Shown: piece after piece, positions 41,448 through 49,370 of the stretch
Numbering within the stretch: the first letter of the stretch is position 1
Layout of the letters: the number at the start of each line of letters is the position of its first letter
Assembly: GCA_015064725.1 (NCBI GenBank)
Contig: SVRQ01000008.1
Location: 1 to 64,000 of the forward strand
From: Oscillospiraceae bacterium
GTDB lineage: Bacteria > Bacillota > Clostridia > Oscillospirales > CAG-272
DNA length: 64,000 nucleotides
Direction of reading: 5' to 3'
Program-made: the position numbers and the translations under genes
The notes under the pieces: generated by a model
Databases searched by the model: none
What the model was told of the DNA's origin: nothing
The model's input: the letters and a program-made list of their open reading frames with translations, nothing else

Positions 41448-42013
41448 AAAAGAGATATACCGTTCGTACTCATCCGATTTTAATGATAGAGGGGCGCTTA
41501 TTTATGCTGTTAGTGTTAATCGCTATAGTGGCAATAATAATTTTATTTTTTACTTTTAAAGAGCCTGTTTATATTGTAAGCACTGTTATCTATATACCAA
41601 TATTTATTTTTGTACTCTATAATTTTTGGCATAATTGTTTCGGGAAACTTGTTATAACAAAAGAACTTATTAAATACAAATGCTTGTTTACTCCAACGGT
41701 TGTATTTAATATTGAAGACGTGAAATACATAGATATTCGTGAATTCCGTAAAGGGAATGTTACGGTTCCTAAAAACGGAGCTTGCCAAAAATATTTGCTT
41801 ATTTCATCGGAACCGTTGCCCAATGTGCGTATTGACAAAATAAAACGCAACAAAAAAATTATAAAATTTCCGCTGGGCTTTGAAATTGGCTATAAACTTT
41901 CAGTTGCATTGAGCGAATGCCTTCCCGAACCTCGAAATCGTATGTTTGCGGCAAAACGCTATATTTATGAAAGAAATAATGCAAAGCGAAAAAAATACGG
42001 CAAAAAACGCTAA
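41444..42013 (+). CDS. Two-helix membrane protein of unknown function
   Basis: 189 residues, overlapping the previous gene at ATGA. Two membrane helices (about 20-40 and 43-65) are followed by a beta-rich cytoplasmic region (LVITKELIKYKC ... FNIEDVKYIDIRE) that looks like a bacterial PH-like domain, and a strongly basic tail (NNAKRKKYGKKR). The gene at 45172 has a similar layout. AT-rich compared with the operon it closes. Function unknown. Confidence 0.7.
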   Translation: MKKRYTVRTHPILMIEGRLFMLLVLIAIVAIIILFFTFKEPVYIVSTVIYIPIFIFVLYNFWHNCFGKLVITKELIKYKCLFTPTVVFNIEDVKYIDIREFRKGNVTVPKNGACQKYLLISSEPLPNVRIDKIKRNKKIIKFPLGFEIGYKLSVALSECLPEPRNRMFAAKRYIYERNNAKRKKYGKKR

Positions 42014-42017
42014 ACCG

Positions 42018-42058
42018 AAAAAATCCATCTTACTCTTAAAAGAGAAGATGGATTTTTT
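42018..42058 (+). terminator. Terminator of the SGNH/GreA/sce7726 operon
   Basis: AAAAAATCCATCTT / AAGATGGATTTTTT with a smaller stem inside the loop, followed by T. Confidence 0.85.
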
Positions 42059-42070
42059 TGCCCAAACCCC

Positions 42071-42125
42071 TTGACAAACTTGGTCTATTGTTATAGACTA
42101 TAATTGGTTGGTAACAATAGACCAA
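42071..42125 (+). promoter_or_regulatory. Promoter and likely operator of the blaI-blaR1-like pair
   Basis: TTGACA (42071-42076) and TAGACT (42094-42099) lie 17 bases apart. The spacer and -10 box are covered by the perfect dyad GTCTAT-TGTT-ATAGAC (42083-42098). The sequence TTGGTCTATTGTTA (42080-42093) reappears inverted as TAACAATAGACCAA (42112-42125). BlaI-type repressors bind such dyads over their own promoter, so autorepression is likely. Confidence 0.75.
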
Positions 42126-42140
42126 AAAGGAGGTCACATT

Positions 42141-42503
42141 ATGGATGAACTTAAACTTTGCGAGAGCGACTACCGCTTTATGAGCGTTATATGGGATAAC
42201 GAGCCTCTTTCCTCGCGCGAGCTTGTGGAGCTTTGCTCGGATAAGCTCGGCTGGAAAAAATCCACAACTTACACGACGCTTAAAAAGCTTTGTGAAAAAG
42301 GCTTTGCCGCGAATACGGAAACCGTGGTGACGTCGCTCGTTGCGCGCAAGGACGTGCAGGCGTATGCAAGCGAGCATTTTGTGGAGCATACATTTGCAGG
42401 CTCGCTTCCGAGCTTTCTCGTTTCCTTCCTCGGCGGAAAGAAGATCTCCGAAAAGGAAGCCGCAGAGCTCAAACGCCTTATAGACGAACACAAGGAGGGA
42501 TAG
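42141..42503 (+). CDS. BlaI/MecI family transcriptional repressor
   Basis: 120 residues, ATG at 42141 after AAAGGAGG. The winged helix (LCESDYRFMSVIWDNEPLSSRELVE, then KKSTTYTTLKKLCEKGFA) and the C-terminal dimerisation helices match BlaI/MecI. In that family a membrane metalloprotease (BlaR1) inactivates the repressor when its external domain senses a signal. The next gene, two bases downstream, is such a protease. No beta-lactamase gene is present nearby, so the target is probably the pair itself and genes elsewhere. Confidence 0.92.
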   Translation: MDELKLCESDYRFMSVIWDNEPLSSRELVELCSDKLGWKKSTTYTTLKKLCEKGFAANTETVVTSLVARKDVQAYASEHFVEHTFAGSLPSFLVSFLGGKKISEKEAAELKRLIDEHKEG

Positions 42504-42504
42504 T

Positions 42505-45090
42505 ATGAGGGAAATATTTTTTACTGTGCTCAATATGAGCATAACGGCATCCTATGTTATCTTGGCAATTTTGCTTGTAAGATTATTTATGCGCAAACTT
42601 CCGAAAAAGTTTTCCTATGCACTGTGGAGCGTTGCGGCTTTCAGACTATGTGTCCCCGTGTCCTTTACCTCGATAATAAGCTTTTTCAATATAGGGCTTT
42701 TTGATATGACGGATGCACAAAAATACGGGGAAGAGCAGCTCTCCTTTGTTCCGAGCAACGCGGCAACGAACGAATTCCCTAGGGTGAGCGTCGGCATACC
42801 CACGCTCAATTCCGCGATAAACGAGGCTATCCCAGAAAGTAAGGAAATCATTATAAACGGCGTGACGAAAACGCGAGCGCCGCTTGAAATTGCTGCGAAT
42901 ATCGCGCTTGCCGTATGGATAATCGGCTTTACCGCGCTCCTTATTTACGGAGTTATAACCTTTGTACGCGCAAAGCTCGCTATGCGTACAGCTGTGCGCG
43001 CAAACGGCAACGTTTACGCATCCGATGTGATAAATACGCCGTTTGTGCTCGGATTTATCAAACCGAGGATATACGTTCCGTTTGGGCTTGAAAGAGAAGC
43101 TTTCGGATATGTGCTGGCGCACGAGCAATATCATATCAAACGCCTTGATCATATAGTAAAACCGATAGCATTTTTGATACTTTGCGTTCATTGGTTTAAT
43201 CCGCTTTGCTGGCTTGCTTTTATCCTTATGAGCCGCGATCAGGAAATGAGCTGCGACGAAAAGGTGTTATCAATGCAGGATGGCATTGGCGGAGCATACA
43301 GCGAAACGCTTCTTTCGTTTGCCGTGGGCAAACGTTTTCCCGCGCCGAGCCCGCTTTCCTTCGGTGAATCGAGCGTAAAGAGCCGCATCAAAAACGCGCT
43401 GAAGTTTAAAAAGCCGCGCTTTTGGGTGAGCATCGTTGCGGTGGTACTCTGCATTGCAACCGTTGCCGCGTGCGCGGCGAATCCTCGTGGCGAGGTAGAT
43501 ATAGAGGGCTTTTTCAAAATCGACGAATATATTTATAAATGCTCCGATCAGGACGATAAAATAGAGGATTTTACGTATTTTGCTATGCTGAAATACGGTG
43601 AAAATATTACAACTTGGAATTTTTGGGAGCTTGCAGTTGATTTCGCTGATGGAACCTATGCATCGGATATAGATATTAGCTTGAAAGCGGAATTTGAAAA
43701 GTTTTCATTGACAGAGTTCAATTTCGATGCTTTGTTTGAGAAAAGCAACGGAGATTGGAAAAAAGGTTTTTCCGCTTCTCGTATAAGAGAGAAGAATTTA
43801 TCCGCTTGGAAATATACGTTCAAAAACGCTTTGGGAAAGGAGAATGCTTATTACATTCTTTTGCAAAAAGACGGAAAAGTGTATGTCCTTTTCGTAAAAG
43901 ACGAAACTGTTTTTTGCGGAGAGCCTTGTGTAAATATGGCTTGTATGGAAAGCATAAACGATAATATTTATGACGATTGGGATATTGCTCAAATTATGGC
44001 TATGATCAAAAGTAAGCAAGAAAGCACACTTTATCCTGAATATATAAAAATAGATGAAGAAAATTATGCTGTTTGGGAACATACCCCGTATTTGAGTTCG
44101 CGCGCGCCCGGTTTCCCGATAATATTCGATTTTGAACACACATCAATAGAGTTAAGCGCATCAAGCGGATATCTTTCCGTAAACGGAAAAAAGAAAGGCA
44201 ACAAACTTACTCTTGAGCCAGGAGAAGAACTTTGGTGGATTCCTATGTTGGATGGTCCGATAGATGATTTTAAAATTTGTTCGAGTACAAAACTTTATTT
44301 TTCTGTATATAACGGAAAAGAGGTTATATACAAGGGAATGATAAATATAGCTTATAGCAATAAATTTATAAGCAGTCAAATCGGCAGGACCTACGGTGCA
44401 TACGTTGAGGGTTGCGAGGAGCTTACTATGACGCAAGGAAGCGGAGATTTCGGCTATGGCGGCGTGGTGAAGCTCAAAAGCGAACTTCCAAATGATTCTC
44501 CTGCCGGATATATAAAAGGTGTTTGCACGAAAGACGGCGTTGAAGAATTTTTTGCGGCAGCGAAAAATATCGCGGGTGCAGGCAAAAAAGAAAATTGCTA
44601 TAATGTAACTCCCGTAGAGGTTGCGGCTTGCACGGATATAGAGATATTTAAATTTTCGGATACCTTTGCTGCTTTTGTGCTTATAGACGGCGAGGTTTAC
44701 CCGATAGGCAATTATTTCGGCGGTCACGGCTTTATAAATGCCGTACCTTGTGATTTGGATGGTGACGAAAGATATGATCTTCTTATTTCTTCTAATTGGG
44801 GCTCCGGAATAGGGCGATCGGAAATCTCGGTTTTCAATACCAAAACAAAAGAAGCTACAGTTCTCTACAGTACCCTTATGGAAGAAGATCCAATGATGTA
44901 TCTTGCCGTTTTTCCCGTTGGTACGCCTTCTTCAAAGCCGCTTTCAAGGCTTTATGACGCAGCGGACGTTTATTCTGTTGAGATACTGCTTAATAATGGC
45001 AATTCAGCGGATTTTTCATACGTTCCTAAAACCTATATCGGAACAGTGAAATGGGAAAACGAAAGCGTGGTATTTATCGATAGAAAATAA
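42505..45090 (+). CDS. BlaR1-like M56 membrane metalloprotease with an unusual sensor domain
   Basis: 861 residues. Four membrane helices with a cytoplasmic zinc protease: HEQYH (206-210, the HExxH motif) and SCDEKVL further on. The fourth helix (about residue 312-330) ends AACAANPRG. The C-terminal 530 residues are extracellular. They lack the penicillin-binding SxxK/KTG domain of BlaR1. They include a beta-rich part (about 540-600, ELSASSGYLSVNGKKKGN) and, near 750, DLDGDERYDLLISSNWG, which resembles a calcium-binding FG-GAP/EF-hand-like loop. It probably signals to the BlaI-like repressor through proteolysis; what it senses is unknown. Confidence 0.85.
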   Translation: MREIFFTVLNMSITASYVILAILLVRLFMRKLPKKFSYALWSVAAFRLCVPVSFTSIISFFNIGLFDMTDAQKYGEEQLSFVPSNAATNEFPRVSVGIPTLNSAINEAIPESKEIIINGVTKTRAPLEIAANIALAVWIIGFTALLIYGVITFVRAKLAMRTAVRANGNVYASDVINTPFVLGFIKPRIYVPFGLEREAFGYVLAHEQYHIKRLDHIVKPIAFLILCVHWFNPLCWLAFILMSRDQEMSCDEKVLSMQDGIGGAYSETLLSFAVGKRFPAPSPLSFGESSVKSRIKNALKFKKPRFWVSIVAVVLCIATVAACAANPRGEVDIEGFFKIDEYIYKCSDQDDKIEDFTYFAMLKYGENITTWNFWELAVDFADGTYASDIDISLKAEFEKFSLTEFNFDALFEKSNGDWKKGFSASRIREKNLSAWKYTFKNALGKENAYYILLQKDGKVYVLFVKDETVFCGEPCVNMACMESINDNIYDDWDIAQIMAMIKSKQESTLYPEYIKIDEENYAVWEHTPYLSSRAPGFPIIFDFEHTSIELSASSGYLSVNGKKKGNKLTLEPGEELWWIPMLDGPIDDFKICSSTKLYFSVYNGKEVIYKGMINIAYSNKFISSQIGRTYGAYVEGCEELTMTQGSGDFGYGGVVKLKSELPNDSPAGYIKGVCTKDGVEEFFAAAKNIAGAGKKENCYNVTPVEVAACTDIEIFKFSDTFAAFVLIDGEVYPIGNYFGGHGFINAVPCDLDGDERYDLLISSNWGSGIGRSEISVFNTKTKEATVLYSTLMEEDPMMYLAVFPVGTPSSKPLSRLYDAADVYSVEILLNNGNSADFSYVPKTYIGTVKWENESVVFIDRK

Positions 45091-45106
45091 CTCAACCAGA
45101 AATTGA

Positions 45107-45135
45107 TTGACAAGCTTTCTCCCGTATATTATAAT
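45107..45135 (+). promoter_or_regulatory. Promoter of the small membrane protein
   Basis: TTGACA (45107-45112), 17-base spacer, TATAAT (45130-45135); both boxes are consensus. Confidence 0.88.
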
Positions 45136-45171
45136 ATCTCTAAAGACATTTGATTTTAAAGGAGATAAAAA

Positions 45172-45585
45172 ATGGCTACTTTTAAAACAGAGACAGATCC
45201 TCGTCTTGCCGCAAAAGCGTATATTCCCACTTTGGTGATAACATACATCATTATGGCGGCACTGGCGGCGTTTGCACTTAAAGTGACACTTGGCTTGTTT
45301 ATTATGCTTGAATGCGTTATTGCCTTTGTTATGCTCATAGTTGGTTTATCCACTATATCCGCAAATACGCATTATACGTTTGAATTCAAGGGTGACGAGC
45401 TTCATATCAACGGCAAAAAGAGTTTTGTGGTTTATGACATACCCGCATCCGATTTCATTTTTACGCAGACAAAAGCCGAAAAAGCGCGCGGCTGCGGAAG
45501 CTTGAAGTTCAAAAGCAACGGTCTGCATTTCTATGGTATCAAAAACATCAAAGCGATGAAAAAATACGTTTCAATGAATTTTTAA
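45172..45585 (+). CDS. Small two-helix membrane protein
   Basis: 137 residues after AAAGGAG. Two membrane helices (about 19-36 and 42-64) are followed by a beta-rich segment (HYTFEFKGDELHINGKKSF) ending in a basic helix (KNIKAMKKYVSMNF). The layout recalls membrane-linked PH-like proteins and the gene at 41444. Function unknown. A consensus promoter suggests it is strongly expressed. Confidence 0.75.
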   Translation: MATFKTETDPRLAAKAYIPTLVITYIIMAALAAFALKVTLGLFIMLECVIAFVMLIVGLSTISANTHYTFEFKGDELHINGKKSFVVYDIPASDFIFTQTKAEKARGCGSLKFKSNGLHFYGIKNIKAMKKYVSMNF

Positions 45586-45587
45586 CG

Positions 45588-45616
45588 AAAAAAACGCACC
45601 GGTAGGTGCGTTTTTT
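45588..45616. terminator. Bidirectional terminator
   Basis: AAAACGCACC / GGTGCGTTTT with A and T tracts, between the small membrane protein and the convergent phosphoesterase gene. Confidence 0.85.
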
Positions 45617-45622
45617 GTTGCG

Positions 45623-46534
45623 TTATGTTATATCCACGATAACAAGCTCGGGTCTGTTGAATATGCGCGGTATGGGTAGCGTTTCTCTTGCAAGACCGCG
45701 GCTGACTATCATCGTTGTGCCGTTTTCGTCATATCTGCCGCCTGCATATTCGGGGAAAAGTCCTTGGTCGGGGGCGTACAGTCCGTTAAGTATGTATGGA
45801 ATGCGCCATTGACCGCCGTGTGCGTGACCGCAGAGAACAAGGGGGAAGCCAAGGCTTTCATAGTCTTCAAAATACTCCGGACGATGGGAGAGGAGGACGG
45901 TAAAATATCCGTTTTCCTGCGCCTTGCTCACCGTAGAAAGCTTGGAGTTGAAATTAGAGTCCATTTCCGATTTTCCGTCGAGATAATCGTCGGAATTTTT
46001 TTCGACGTTTGCTTCAAACATATAAGCATCCGGGTCATCTACACCGCAGATATTTACGTATTCTCCGCGAATTTCCAATATTTCAAATTCGTTGTGGAGA
46101 ATTTTAACGCCGTACTTTTCGAGTATGTCCATTTTGTCGGAAAAGTTGCTTGTGCCGCTCCAATATTCGTGGTTACCCGTTACATAATACGTAGGATATT
46201 TGCCCTCGATCTCACGAAGAAATATTTCCGTGTTAGTGTCATCAATATCATCATCGAAAATATCGCCGCCAAGAAGAAGAATATCAGGCCGCTGTTCCTC
46301 TATGGCATCAATAAGAAACGCTTGGTTTTCGCCGTGGTAGCAGGAGTGAAGATCCGTTACAAGCGCTATACGTATTGGCGAGGACACGGTATCTGCATCT
46401 ACACTGTAATACCTCACGGCCATACGGGTGTCGAGCGCCATAATAAAAAACACGGAAAATACCAGTGCCAGAGCTAAGGTGCAAATGCTAATTATTTTTT
46501 TCTTATTTAAAATTCTTATTGTCATTTTTCTCAT
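45623..46534 (-). CDS. Membrane-anchored metallophosphoesterase
   Basis: 303 residues. An N-terminal membrane helix (about 14-34) is followed by a calcineurin-like phosphoesterase domain. The metal-binding motifs are VTDLHSCYHG, LGGDIFDDD, TGNHEYW and CGHAHGGQWR, all intact. This is the layout of YkuE/YaeI-type enzymes, some of which act on lipid substrates at the membrane surface. It lies three bases after gpsA and is thus co-transcribed with a phospholipid-precursor gene, consistent with a lipid role (inference). Confidence 0.88.
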   Translation of the reverse strand: MRKMTIRILNKKKIISICTLALALVFSVFFIMALDTRMAVRYYSVDADTVSSPIRIALVTDLHSCYHGENQAFLIDAIEEQRPDILLLGGDIFDDDIDDTNTEIFLREIEGKYPTYYVTGNHEYWSGTSNFSDKMDILEKYGVKILHNEFEILEIRGEYVNICGVDDPDAYMFEANVEKNSDDYLDGKSEMDSNFNSKLSTVSKAQENGYFTVLLSHRPEYFEDYESLGFPLVLCGHAHGGQWRIPYILNGLYAPDQGLFPEYAGGRYDENGTTMIVSRGLARETLPIPRIFNRPELVIVDIT

Positions 46535-46537
46535 AGT

Positions 46538-47545
46538 TTATTCAAGCTCATTTTTGATGTTTCTGCTCATAAGCTCACGCATAACGTCGGTGAGTTTGCG
46601 GTCGTTTTTAATAATATCGTAAACAGCGTTTGCGATGGGCATTTCCACATTGTATTTTTTGGAAAGCTCTATTGCGGCTTCAAGTGCGAAATAGCCCTCA
46701 ACGACCATTCCTATCTCTTTCGATGCTTCTTTATATGTTTTGCCTTTGCCGATAAGCTCTCCGCAACGGTTATTTCGGCTGTGAACGGAGGTACAGGTAA
46801 CTATAAGATCGCCTATTCCGGCAAGACCCATAAAGGTTCTTCTGCGGCATCCCATAGCAAGACCGATGCGCGTCATTTCCGATATGCCGCGAGTCATAAG
46901 CATTGCTTTTGCATTATCTCCAAGCCCCATACCCTTCATTATACCGGAGGCGATGGCGATTATATTTTTGAGCGCACCGCATATCTCTACGCCGCGTACG
47001 TCTGTGTTTGTATAAACCCTCATACATGAATTTGCAAAAGCGGATGCGATCTTGAGAGATATTGCTTCATCCGCGCAAGCTGCCACAATAGAGGTGGGAA
47101 GACCTTTTACAACCTCTTCCGCGTGGGTAGGTCCCGAAAGGGCCGCAACAGCATATTGAAGCGAGGGACGGCATTTTTTAATTTCGTCTTCTATGATGTC
47201 CGTCATAGTATTGAGGGTTCCTTGCTCGATACCTTTTGCCGCGCTTGCAAGAATGGTTCCGTTATCGATAAAGGGGCAGGCTTTTCCCGCCGTGCTTCGT
47301 ATGAAAGCTGAAGGAGTTACGAAAATTATAAGCTCCATTCCGCGGCAGGCATCTTCAATATTTGTTACATATACAATATTTTGTGGTAAAACGGTATTGG
47401 GAAGATTTTTATGGGTGTGGGTGTTTTTTAGCTGTTCTATCTCGTTTGGCAGGGCAGACCAGACCGTAACTTCGTTTTGGTTAGACACAAGCAGAGAAGC
47501 AAGCGCTATGCCCCACGTTCCCGCGCCAAGTATTCCTATTTTCAT
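46538..47545 (-). CDS. gpsA: Glycerol-3-phosphate dehydrogenase [NAD(P)+]
   Basis: 335 residues. GpsA reduces dihydroxyacetone phosphate to sn-glycerol-3-phosphate, the backbone of membrane lipids. The Rossmann start IGILGAGTWGIALA, the SAAKGIE segment, LSGPTHAEEV, the catalytic GALKNIIAIASGI and LAGIGDLIVTCTS match the family. First gene of a two-gene unit with the phosphoesterase. Confidence 0.95.
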   Translation of the reverse strand: MKIGILGAGTWGIALASLLVSNQNEVTVWSALPNEIEQLKNTHTHKNLPNTVLPQNIVYVTNIEDACRGMELIIFVTPSAFIRSTAGKACPFIDNGTILASAAKGIEQGTLNTMTDIIEDEIKKCRPSLQYAVAALSGPTHAEEVVKGLPTSIVAACADEAISLKIASAFANSCMRVYTNTDVRGVEICGALKNIIAIASGIMKGMGLGDNAKAMLMTRGISEMTRIGLAMGCRRRTFMGLAGIGDLIVTCTSVHSRNNRCGELIGKGKTYKEASKEIGMVVEGYFALEAAIELSKKYNVEMPIANAVYDIIKNDRKLTDVMRELMSRNIKNELE

Positions 47546-47578
47546 ATGAGCACCAACCTTATTTTTGATTATAAGATA

Positions 47579-47607
47579 AATATACCATATTAGAATAAAA
47601 ATATCAA
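47579..47607 (-). promoter_or_regulatory. Promoter of gpsA
   Basis: Minus strand TTGATA (47607-47602), 17-base spacer, TATATT (47584-47579). Confidence 0.65.
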
Positions 47608-47630
47608 TCGCTTAATTGTAAACAAATATC

Positions 47631-47672
47631 TATATTCAAAATGCCGCCCATCAGGGCGGCATTTTGAATATA
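47631..47672. terminator. Terminator of the purine operon
   Basis: A perfect 19-bp stem, TATATTCAAAATGCCGCCC / GGGCGGCATTTTGAATATA, with a 4-base loop, 12 bases after the fhs stop codon on the minus strand. Confidence 0.88.
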
Positions 47673-47684
47673 ATTTTTAGTATA

Positions 47685-49352
47685 TTAGAACAAACCGGAG
47701 ATAACGCCGTTTTCGTCAACGTCGATACGCTCTGCCGCGGGTTCTTTAGGAAGACCGGGCATTGTCATAATATCGCCTGTGAGAACAACGATAAAGCCTG
47801 CGCCTGCGGAAATTTTCACGTTCTTGATAGTAACCGTAAAGTTTTCGGGCGCACCAAGCTTCTTCTGATCATCGGAGAAGCTGTACTGAGTTTTAGCCAT
47901 ACAAACAGGGAGGCGGGAGAAGCCGAGTTCCGTAAGCTGATCTATCTGCTTTTTAGCCGCAGGAAGGATGGAAATGTCGTTTCCGCGGTAAACTTTTTTA
48001 ACGATAGCGCGGATCTTGTCTTCTATAGAGCCCTCAAGCTCGTATGCGAAGCGGAAATCGTTTTCTTCTTCGCAAAGCTTAACAACTTCATTTGCAAGCT
48101 CTACGCCGCCGTCGCCGCCGTTCGCGTGAACAGTGGAAAGTATCGTATTAACGCCGAGCTCGCGGCATTTTTCGATAACGAGGTCGATCTCTGCGTCCGT
48201 ATCTGTGGGGAACTTGTTAACGGCAACAACTGCAGGAAGTCCGTAAACCTCTTTGATGTTCGCAACGTGGCGAAGGAGGTTGGGAAGACCTTTTTCAAGT
48301 GCTTCAAGATTTTCGGGAGCGAGGTTCTTTTTATCAACGCCGCCGTGCATCTTGAGTGCGCGTATAGTTGCAACGATAACAACTGCAGAGGGCTTGAGGC
48401 CGGCGCATCTGCACTTGATGTCAAGGAATTTTTCCGCACCGAGGTCGGCACCGAAGCCTGCCTCCGTGATAGCGTAATCGCCGAGCTTCATAGCCATCTT
48501 TGTAGCCATAACAGAGTTACAGCCGTGAGCGATGTTTGCAAAAGGTCCGCCGTGAACGAGGGCGGGAGTGCCTTCAAGAGTTTGAACAAGGTTGGGCTTG
48601 ATAGCGTCTTTGAGAAGAGCTGCCATAGCGCCTGCCGCTTTGAGGTCGCCTGCCGTTACGGGCTTTTCATCATATGTGTAGCCAACGATAATGCTTGCAA
48701 GTCTTTCTTTAAGATTTGCAAGGGAAGTGGAAAGGCAGAGAACAGCCATAATTTCGGAAGCAACGGTGATATCGTAAGAATCCTCGCGTGTAACGCCGTT
48801 TACTTTGCCGCCGCAACCATCGATAACGAAGCGGAGCTGTCTGTCATTCATATCAACGCATCTGTGCCAAGTAATTCTCTGGGGATTGATGCGGAGCGCG
48901 TTGCCCTGATAGATGTGGTTGTCTATCATAGCGGCAAGAAGATTGTTTGCGGCACCGATAGCGTGGAAGTCACCTGTGAAGTGGAGGTTGATGTCTTCCA
49001 TAGGAACTACCTGAGCATAGCCGCCGCCTGCCGCGCCGCCTTTAACGCCGAAAACAGGACCGAGGGAGGGCTCACGAAGGGCAACAACAACGTTCTTGCC
49101 TATCTTGCGAAGACCGTCTGCAAGACCGATGGTGGTTGTCGTTTTGCCTTCACCCGCCGGAGTGGGGGTGATGGCAGTAACGAGGATGAGCTTTCCTTCT
49201 TCTTTTTTGCTTTCGGAAAGGAGAGAAAGATCTATTTTTGCTTTATATCTTCCATAATATTCAAGATATTTTTCGTCGATGCCCGCAGTTTTCGCAATTT
49301 CCGAAATATGCTGCATCTCTACGGATTGTGCTATTTCAATATCTGTTTTCAT
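47685..49352 (-). CDS. fhs: Formate-tetrahydrofolate ligase
   Basis: 555 residues. It joins formate to tetrahydrofolate with ATP, giving 10-formyl-THF. The P-loop is [55 protein letters not shown] and [14 protein letters not shown] are family signatures. It is the last gene of the purine operon, 18 bases after purL, and supplies the formyl donor used by PurN and the AICAR transformylase encoded upstream. Confidence 0.97.
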   Translation of the reverse strand: MKTDIEIAQSVEMQHISEIAKTAGIDEKYLEYYGRYKAKIDLSLLSESKKEEGKLILVTAITPTPAGEGKTTTTIGLADGLRKIGKNVVVALREPSLGPVFGVKGGAAGGGYAQVVPMEDINLHFTGDFHAIGAANNLLAAMIDNHIYQGNALRINPQRITWHRCVDMNDRQLRFVIDGCGGKVNGVTREDSYDITVASEIMAVLCLSTSLANLKERLASIIVGYTYDEKPVTAGDLKAAGAMAALLKDAIKPNLVQTLEGTPALVHGGPFANIAHGCNSVMATKMAMKLGDYAITEAGFGADLGAEKFLDIKCRCAGLKPSAVVIVATIRALKMHGGVDKKNLAPENLEALEKGLPNLLRHVANIKEVYGLPAVVAVNKFPTDTDAEIDLVIEKCRELGVNTILSTVHANGGDGGVELANEVVKLCEEENDFRFAYELEGSIEDKIRAIVKKVYRGNDISILPAAKKQIDQLTELGFSRLPVCMAKTQYSFSDDQKKLGAPENFTVTIKNVKISAGAGFIVVLTGDIMTMPGLPKEPAAERIDVDENGVISGLF

Positions 49353-49370
49353 CTATAGCCTCCGATGGAA

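Noticed and set aside
42141-45090. Beta-lactam resistance locus
   Set aside because: No beta-lactamase gene is present and the BlaR1-like protein lacks a penicillin-binding sensor domain.
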